DNA of 64,000 nucleotides from Candidatus Rokuibacteriota bacterium (GTDB taxonomy: Bacteria > Methylomirabilota > Methylomirabilia > Rokubacteriales > CSP1-6). The translations under genes were made by a program, and so were the position numbers. The stretch covers positions 1 to 64,000 of the forward strand of contig QHSL01000063.1 in assembly GCA_003220435.1 (NCBI GenBank), given 5' to 3'. Positions 59,533 through 64,000 of this stretch are shown here, piece after piece (the stretch's first letter is position 1; each line of letters starts with the position of its first letter). The notes under the pieces were generated by a model that worked only from the letters and a program-made list of their open reading frames with translations, did no database searches and was not told where the DNA came from.

Positions 59533-61719
59533 ATGGCCCATCGTATTGTTGGCAAGCCAATCGGACGCGTCGACGGCATCGAGAAGGTGAGCGGCGAGGC
59601 GCGCTATTCCGGAGACGTGTCGGTCCCCGGGCTGATCTGGGGGAAAGCCCTGCGCAGCCCGTTGCCGCACGCCCGGATCGTCCGCATCGACACCTCCCGG
59701 GCGAGAGCCCTCTCGGGCGTCCTCGCGGTCCTCACCGCCCAGGATCTCCCGAGCATTCTGGTGGGACGTCGGATGTTCGACATGCCGCTCCTGGCCCGCG
59801 ATCGCGTCCGGTTCATCGGCGAGAAGGTCGCGGTGGTCGCCGCGCCCGACCCGGACATCGCGGAAGAGGCGACGGCGCTCATCGACGTCGAGTACGAGGA
59901 TCTGCCGGCCGTCGTCGATCCTGAAGCGGCGATCGTGGCCGGCGCACCAGTCGTTCACGAGAACCCCGGGGCGTACGAAGGAGCGCCGGCCGAGCGGCCC
60001 CATCCGAACGTCCAGTCGGTGCTCCGCTTCAGCCTTGGCGATGTGGAGGCCGGCTTTCGCAACGCCGCCCGGATCTTCGCGCACACCTTCCGGACGCAGC
60101 TCGCCCATCAGGGCTATCTCGAGCCGCACGCCGGTGTCGTGGCCATCGACGAGGCCGGCCGGGTCCAGGTGTGGGCGTCGAACAAGATGCCCTTCCGCCT
60201 CAAGGAGCTCTTGTCCCACGCGCTCCAGCTGTCCCCCGAGAAGATCCGAGTCAACCTGACGCCGATCGGCGGCGACTTCGGGGGCAAGGGCTCGCTGATG
60301 GATCTCCCGCTCGCCTACCATCTGGCGCGCGTGACCGGCCGTCCGGTCAAGATGGTCATGCGCTACGCCGAAGAGCTGATGGCGGGCAATCCACGCCATC
60401 CGGCCGTCATCACGCTTCGCACGGGAGTGGGCAACGACGGGAAGATCGTGGCCCGAAGCGTGAAAGCGTTGTTCAACAGCGGGGCCTACGCGGCCTTCAA
60501 GCCGGCGCCGAGCGTGAGCCTCGGAGGCGCCAGCATGGGAGCTGGGGTCTATCGGATCCCCAATCTCCGGATCGAATCATTCTGCGTGTACACGAACAAC
60601 GTTCCCTGCGGCCATGCCCGGTCGCCCGGCGAGCCCCAGATGGTTTTCGCCGAGGAGTCACACATGGACATGATCGCCAGGGAGCTTTCGCTCGACCCGG
60701 CGGAGTTCCGCCGCCGGAATCTTCTCAAGGACGGCGACCGCCTCGCCAACGGCCACCATCTCGAGCACGTCCGGGCCAGCGACACGCTCGAGGCCGCGCT
60801 CAAGGCCAGCGAGTGGTCCCAGCCCAAGCCTGGCCCGTGGATCGGGCGCGGCATGGCCATGACGCATCGCCACATCGGCGTCGGATTCACCAACGCCGCC
60901 GTGCGGCTCCAGACCGACGGGCGGGTGACGCTGCGGATCGCGCTGCCCGACACCGGGACCGGTGCCCACCTCGTTCTTCGTCAGGTCGTGGCCGAGGTCC
61001 TCGGCCTGGCGGTGGACGACGTGGAGATCGAGATGGCCACCACCGACGATTTCACGACCGATTCCGGTGTCGGCGGCAGCCGCGTCACCCACACGGGCGG
61101 CCGCGCGGCCTTTCACGCCGCCGAAAATCTCAAGGCGCAGATCCAGGCCGAGGCGGCGAAGCTGGGCGTGCCGGCCGATTCGCTCGCCGCGATCGCTCGA
61201 GCCGCGGCGGGGGAGGGCCGAACGCTGGCGGCCTCGCATTTCTACGACGCGAAGGCGCACGGCGCGGTCACGTCCTTCACCGCCCAGGTAGCCGAGGTCG
61301 CGGTCGACGCGCAGACGGGCCAGGTGACCGTGCGCCGCTTCACGACCGCGCACGACGTCGGCACCATCATCAATCCGATCGGCCACCAGGGACAGATCGA
61401 GGGCGGGCTCATCCAGGGACTTGGGTACGCGCTGATGGAAGAGATCAAGACCGAGGAGGGGCGCATCTCGACCCTGAGCCTCGGTGACGTGAAGCTCCCG
61501 ACGATCCAGGACATCCCGCCGCTCACCACGGTGATCCTCGAGGACCCGGTGGGGCCGGGGCCGTTCAACGCCAAGGCCATCGGCGAGGGCAGCATCAGCG
61601 CCGTCGCGCCCGCCATCGCCAACGCCGTCGCCGACGCGTGCGGGGTGCGCGTTCTCGACCTTCCCATCACGGCCGAGAAGGTCTACTTCGCCCTCAAGGC
61701 GAAGGAGGGGCGCCCGTGA
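59533..61719 (+). CDS. Xanthine-dehydrogenase-family molybdopterin-binding subunit
   Basis: 728 residues, full length for a CoxL/XdhB-type large subunit. RIVGKPIGRVDGIEKVSGEARYSGD opens it; Moco-binding blocks GGDFGGKGSLMDLPLAYHLA, HARSPGEPQMVFAEE, GGSRVTHTGGRAAFHAAENL follow; the catalytic Glu is in FNAKAIGEGSISAVAPAIANA. It hydroxylates an aromatic or aldehyde-type C-H with water. Substrate unknown; it lacks the AYRCSFR loop of true CO dehydrogenases. ATG 59533 has GGAGG before it; the longer open reading overlaps the cupin. Confidence 0.92.
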   Translation: MAHRIVGKPIGRVDGIEKVSGEARYSGDVSVPGLIWGKALRSPLPHARIVRIDTSRARALSGVLAVLTAQDLPSILVGRRMFDMPLLARDRVRFIGEKVAVVAAPDPDIAEEATALIDVEYEDLPAVVDPEAAIVAGAPVVHENPGAYEGAPAERPHPNVQSVLRFSLGDVEAGFRNAARIFAHTFRTQLAHQGYLEPHAGVVAIDEAGRVQVWASNKMPFRLKELLSHALQLSPEKIRVNLTPIGGDFGGKGSLMDLPLAYHLARVTGRPVKMVMRYAEELMAGNPRHPAVITLRTGVGNDGKIVARSVKALFNSGAYAAFKPAPSVSLGGASMGAGVYRIPNLRIESFCVYTNNVPCGHARSPGEPQMVFAEESHMDMIARELSLDPAEFRRRNLLKDGDRLANGHHLEHVRASDTLEAALKASEWSQPKPGPWIGRGMAMTHRHIGVGFTNAAVRLQTDGRVTLRIALPDTGTGAHLVLRQVVAEVLGLAVDDVEIEMATTDDFTTDSGVGGSRVTHTGGRAAFHAAENLKAQIQAEAAKLGVPADSLAAIARAAAGEGRTLAASHFYDAKAHGAVTSFTAQVAEVAVDAQTGQVTVRRFTTAHDVGTIINPIGHQGQIEGGLIQGLGYALMEEIKTEEGRISTLSLGDVKLPTIQDIPPLTTVILEDPVGPGPFNAKAIGEGSISAVAPAIANAVADACGVRVLDLPITAEKVYFALKAKEGRP

Positions 61720-62186
61720 ACCGCAAGATCCGGCTCACCGTCAACGGTACGGCGCGCGCCGTGGAGGTTCCCACGTACCGCACGCTTCTCGACTGCCTCC
61801 GAAACGATCTGGGGCTCACCGGCTCCAAGGAAGGATGCGGCGTCGGCGTTTGCGGGGCGTGCACGGTGCTGCTGGACGGAAAGATGATCAGCTCCTGCAT
61901 CGCGCTGGCGGTCAGCGCCGACGGCCACGAGATCACCACGGTCGAGGGCCTCGCCGGCGACGAGCGGCTCCACCCGGTGCAGCAGGCGTTCATCGACGCG
62001 GGCGGCTTTCAGTGCGGCATCTGCACCCCGGGCCAGGTCGTGTCGGCCAAGGCGCTCCTCGACGCGATCCCGAACCCGAGCGACGCCGAGATCCGTGAGT
62101 GGATGCTCGGCAATCTCTGTCGGTGCACCGGCTACTACAAGATCATCGAGTCGATTCGGGCAGCAGCCCAGCAGAGTCGCGCATGA
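61716..62186 (+). CDS. (2Fe-2S)-binding subunit of molybdenum hydroxylase
   Basis: 156 residues from GTG 61716, overlapping the large-subunit stop (GTGA). Plant-type ferredoxin cluster: KEGCGVGVCGACTVLLDG (Cys-x4-Cys-x2-Cys) and SSCIAL; second cluster: FQCGICTPGQVV and GNLCRCTGYYKII. It passes electrons from the Moco site to the FAD subunit. Confidence 0.95.
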   Translation: MNRKIRLTVNGTARAVEVPTYRTLLDCLRNDLGLTGSKEGCGVGVCGACTVLLDGKMISSCIALAVSADGHEITTVEGLAGDERLHPVQQAFIDAGGFQCGICTPGQVVSAKALLDAIPNPSDAEIREWMLGNLCRCTGYYKIIESIRAAAQQSRA

Positions 62187-63070
62187 ACGCCTTCGAGTAC
62201 GCGGCGCCGCGGACGCTCGACGAAGCCCTCGCCGTCCTGGGCGAGCACGGCGACGAGGCCAGGGTGATCGCGGGCGGCACCGCCCTGGTGACCATGATGC
62301 GGCAACGACTGATTCGCCCGAGCTTCCTCGTGAGCCTGCGCGAAATCCCCGAGCTCGCACGCATCGAAGCGGAGAATGGCGGCCTTCGCATCGGTGCCCT
62401 CGTCACCCATCGGGAAGTGGAGACCTCACCCCTCGTGCGAGAGCGGCTGCCGGTCCTCGCCGAGACGTTCCGTCGCGTGGCGAGCGTTCGGATCCGACAC
62501 ATGGCCACCGTCGGCGGCGCCCTCGCCCACGCCGATCCCAATCAGGATCCGCCCGTGACGTTGATCGCGCTCGGGGCTCGCGTGGAGATCCGCGGCGCCG
62601 GCGGCCGCCGCGCGCTGCCGGTCGAAGAGTTCTTCCGTGATTACTACGAGAGCGCGCTCGAGCCCGGCGAGGTCGTCGCCGGTGTCGTCGTCCCCGCGCT
62701 GCCTGCGGCGAGCGGCGCGGCCTATGTGAAGTTTCTTCCGCGCACGGCGGACGATTACGCGACCGTCGCCGTCGCCGCGACCGTGAGCCTGGAGCCCGAC
62801 GGCGAGCGCTGCCGCGCGGCACGGATCGCGCTCGGCTCGGTCGGCGTGACCCCGATTCGGGCGCGGGCGGCCGAGGCGCTCCTGTCAGGCCAGCGATTCG
62901 GCGCGGATCTGCTGCGGGCCGCCGGCGAGTCGGTCAAGGGCGCGGTGGATCCGCTGAGCGACCACCGGGGCTCGGCGGCCTACAAGCGTGAGATGGCCGC
63001 GGTCATGGCCGGCCGGGCGCTCACGCAGGCGTGGGACGCGGCGCGGGCGTCGGGGCACGGAACGCGGTGA
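62183..63070 (+). CDS. FAD-binding subunit of molybdenum hydroxylase
   Basis: 295 residues. MNAFEYAAPRTLDEALAVLGEHG, ARVIAGGTALVTMMRQRL (the FAD-pyrophosphate loop) and RHMATVGGALAHADPNQDPP (second FAD loop) identify the CoxM/XdhA-medium family; the C-terminal CO_deh_flav_C part follows from ~175. It overlaps the Fe-S gene by 4 bp (ATGA). With its two partners it completes a three-subunit enzyme. Confidence 0.93.
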   Translation: MNAFEYAAPRTLDEALAVLGEHGDEARVIAGGTALVTMMRQRLIRPSFLVSLREIPELARIEAENGGLRIGALVTHREVETSPLVRERLPVLAETFRRVASVRIRHMATVGGALAHADPNQDPPVTLIALGARVEIRGAGGRRALPVEEFFRDYYESALEPGEVVAGVVVPALPAASGAAYVKFLPRTADDYATVAVAATVSLEPDGERCRAARIALGSVGVTPIRARAAEALLSGQRFGADLLRAAGESVKGAVDPLSDHRGSAAYKREMAAVMAGRALTQAWDAARASGHGTR

Positions 63071-63513
63071 CCTTCACACAGGAGTGCGTGATCCCCGTCG
63101 AGCGGGAGCGCCTGTGGGATTTCTTGATGGAGGTCCCCAAGGTGGCGAGCTGTGTTCCGGGGATCGAAACCGTCGAAGCCGTCGACGCGGGCGCCTACAA
63201 AGGGAGCTTGCGAGTTCAGGTCGGCCCGATCCGGCTCTCGCTTCAGGGCACCATGACCGTCGAGGAGCAGGACCGAGGCGCGTGGCGGGCTCGCATGCGC
63301 GCCGAGGCCAACGACCGTCGGGTGGGCGGTGGGATCCGCGCGCGCATGAGCCTCACGCTCGCCCCGGGCGAGGACGGGACGCGCCTGCGCATCGAGACCG
63401 ACCTCGCCATCCTCGGCCGCATCGGCGAGTTCGGTCAGCCCGTCATCAAGAAGAAGGCCGATGGGCTGCTCGAGGAATTCGCGCGCAATCTCGCCGCCGC
63501 GCTCGCGGCCTGA
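63067..63513 (+). CDS. CoxG-like SRPBCC family protein
   Basis: 148 residues from GTG 63067 overlapping the FAD-subunit stop. FTQECVIPVERERLWDFLMEVPKVASCVPGIETVEAV is the classic CoxG opening; the SRPBCC hydrophobic pocket runs to the C-terminal helix KKKADGLLEEFARNLAAAL. CoxG-type proteins accompany molybdenum hydroxylases and recruit or help assemble the enzyme at the membrane. It lacks the long C-terminal membrane tail of true CoxG. Confidence 0.88.
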   Translation: MTFTQECVIPVERERLWDFLMEVPKVASCVPGIETVEAVDAGAYKGSLRVQVGPIRLSLQGTMTVEEQDRGAWRARMRAEANDRRVGGGIRARMSLTLAPGEDGTRLRIETDLAILGRIGEFGQPVIKKKADGLLEEFARNLAAALAA

Positions 63514-63568
63514 TTCAGACGGGGGACTCGCAGAGACAGATGGACCGACCGAAGCAAGGAGGACGACG

Positions 63569-63934
63569 ATGAACCGGGGTTATCACGCGCACATCTACTA
63601 CGATCCGCAGAAGACGCGCCCCATCGCCGAGCGGCTGTGCACCGACATCGCGAGCAAGTTCGAGGTCCAGCTCGGCGGCCTGCGCGACGGGCCGGTTGGG
63701 CCGCATCCGGTCGCCAACGCCCAGGTCATCTTCAAGCCCGATCAGTTTCAGCCGGTCATCGAGTGGCTGATGATGAACCGCGATGGCCTCGACGTCCTGA
63801 TCCACCCGCTGACCGAAGACTCGGTCGACGATCACAGCGTCTACGCGATGTGGCTCGGTTCGCCGGTACCGCTGAAGCTCGATGCGTTGCGACGGAACTA
63901 CCGCGCGGAGCTGCTGCCCAGCGCTCGTGAGTGA
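63569..63934 (+). CDS. DOPA 4,5-dioxygenase-like protein
   Basis: 121 residues. RGYHAHIYYDPQKTRPIAERL is the family's N-terminal strand with the HxH pair; GLRDGPVGPHPVANAQVIF, VLIHPLTEDSVDDHSVYAMWLG contain further His residues proposed for iron binding in this ferredoxin-like family. Members cleave catechol rings or act as small oxygenases. AAGGAGGACGACG is the Shine-Dalgarno. It ends the operon in this window and may process the hydroxylase product. Confidence 0.8.
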   Translation: MNRGYHAHIYYDPQKTRPIAERLCTDIASKFEVQLGGLRDGPVGPHPVANAQVIFKPDQFQPVIEWLMMNRDGLDVLIHPLTEDSVDDHSVYAMWLGSPVPLKLDALRRNYRAELLPSARE

Positions 63935-64000
63935 TCAGTATGGCCTGTCGAAGAATAGAGGGACGAACCAGACGAACCCTCCGTAGGCGCTGACCGCCGC
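63935..64000. other. Window end, no gene seen
   Basis: 66 bp follow the stop codon; no recognisable gene or site. Confidence 0.4.

Noticed and set aside
59533-63513. Aerobic CO dehydrogenase operon
   Set aside because: The large subunit lacks the AYRCSFR active-site loop and no other cox genes except a CoxG-like protein are present.

Overview
The window is a GC-rich bacterial chromosomal segment with about 70 genes, carrying no rRNA, tRNA, CRISPR array or intact insertion sequence that I can see. Gene content points to an uncultured soil or sediment bacterium of the Rokubacteria / Methylomirabilota type: many luciferase-like flavin oxidoreductases, ACMSD-like amidohydrolases, CaiB/BaiF CoA-transferases and small cupin or VOC proteins in short mixed-strand operons. 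That taxonomic guess is inference from content, not from a marker gene.

Layout. 0-3 kb: end of a multiheme cytochrome c, a small secreted protein, a methyltransferase and a thioesterase, with small gene remnants between them. 3-9 kb: PhyH oxygenase, a luciferase-like (LLM) gene, then two divergent units (FAH hydrolase plus amidohydrolase; VOC, amidohydrolase, VOC). 9-11.3 kb: an ECF-type sigma factor, a short membrane protein and a protein joining an STN domain, beta-solenoid repeats and membrane helices. 11.3-20.3 kb: MetE-like enzyme, two LLM genes, RidA, acyl-CoA ligase, CMD protein, HisC-like aminotransferase, FAD oxidoreductase and thioredoxin. 20.3-31.3 kb: a long minus-strand run with cupin, amidohydrolase, secreted double-ABM protein, E1 beta and alpha of a 2-oxoacid dehydrogenase, LLM, NIPSNAP, two LigB-like class III extradiol dioxygenases, cupin, DUF2332 and a quinone-reductase-like enzyme. 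31.3-47.6 kb: hydrolase, three CoA-transferase or crotonase units, five more LLM genes, PIG-L deacetylase, HAD phosphatase, Uma2 nuclease, RtcB and DinB. 47.6-59 kb: an oligopeptide-type binding protein, a two-domain CoA-transferase, an S9 peptidase, an SDR, a broken hybrid sensor kinase, MBL and alpha/beta hydrolases, and an exopolysaccharide export trio. 59-64 kb: a three-subunit molybdenum hydroxylase with a CoxG-like protein and small cupin or dioxygenase neighbours.

How it fits together. Most genes look like interchangeable catabolic modules: oxygenation (LLM, LigB, PhyH, molybdenum hydroxylase), ring-fission product handling (FAH, amidohydrolase, VOC, CMD), CoA activation and transfer (AMP ligase, CaiB) and beta-oxidation-like steps (crotonases). 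Substrates cannot be read from the sequence. Many pairs overlap by 4 bp (ATGA or GTGA), which suggests translational coupling.

Most notable: (1) a GC-rich dispersed repeat of about 60 bp in four copies, each directly upstream of a gene start and always in the same orientation relative to that gene; (2) the sigma / membrane protein / STN-solenoid operon; (3) several genes between 47.6 and 59 kb that look internally shortened, which may be real decay or an assembly effect; (4) several enzymes lacking a canonical catalytic residue; (5) a recurrent TANNNT element 6-10 nt before starts with no Shine-Dalgarno sequence, suggesting leaderless transcripts.
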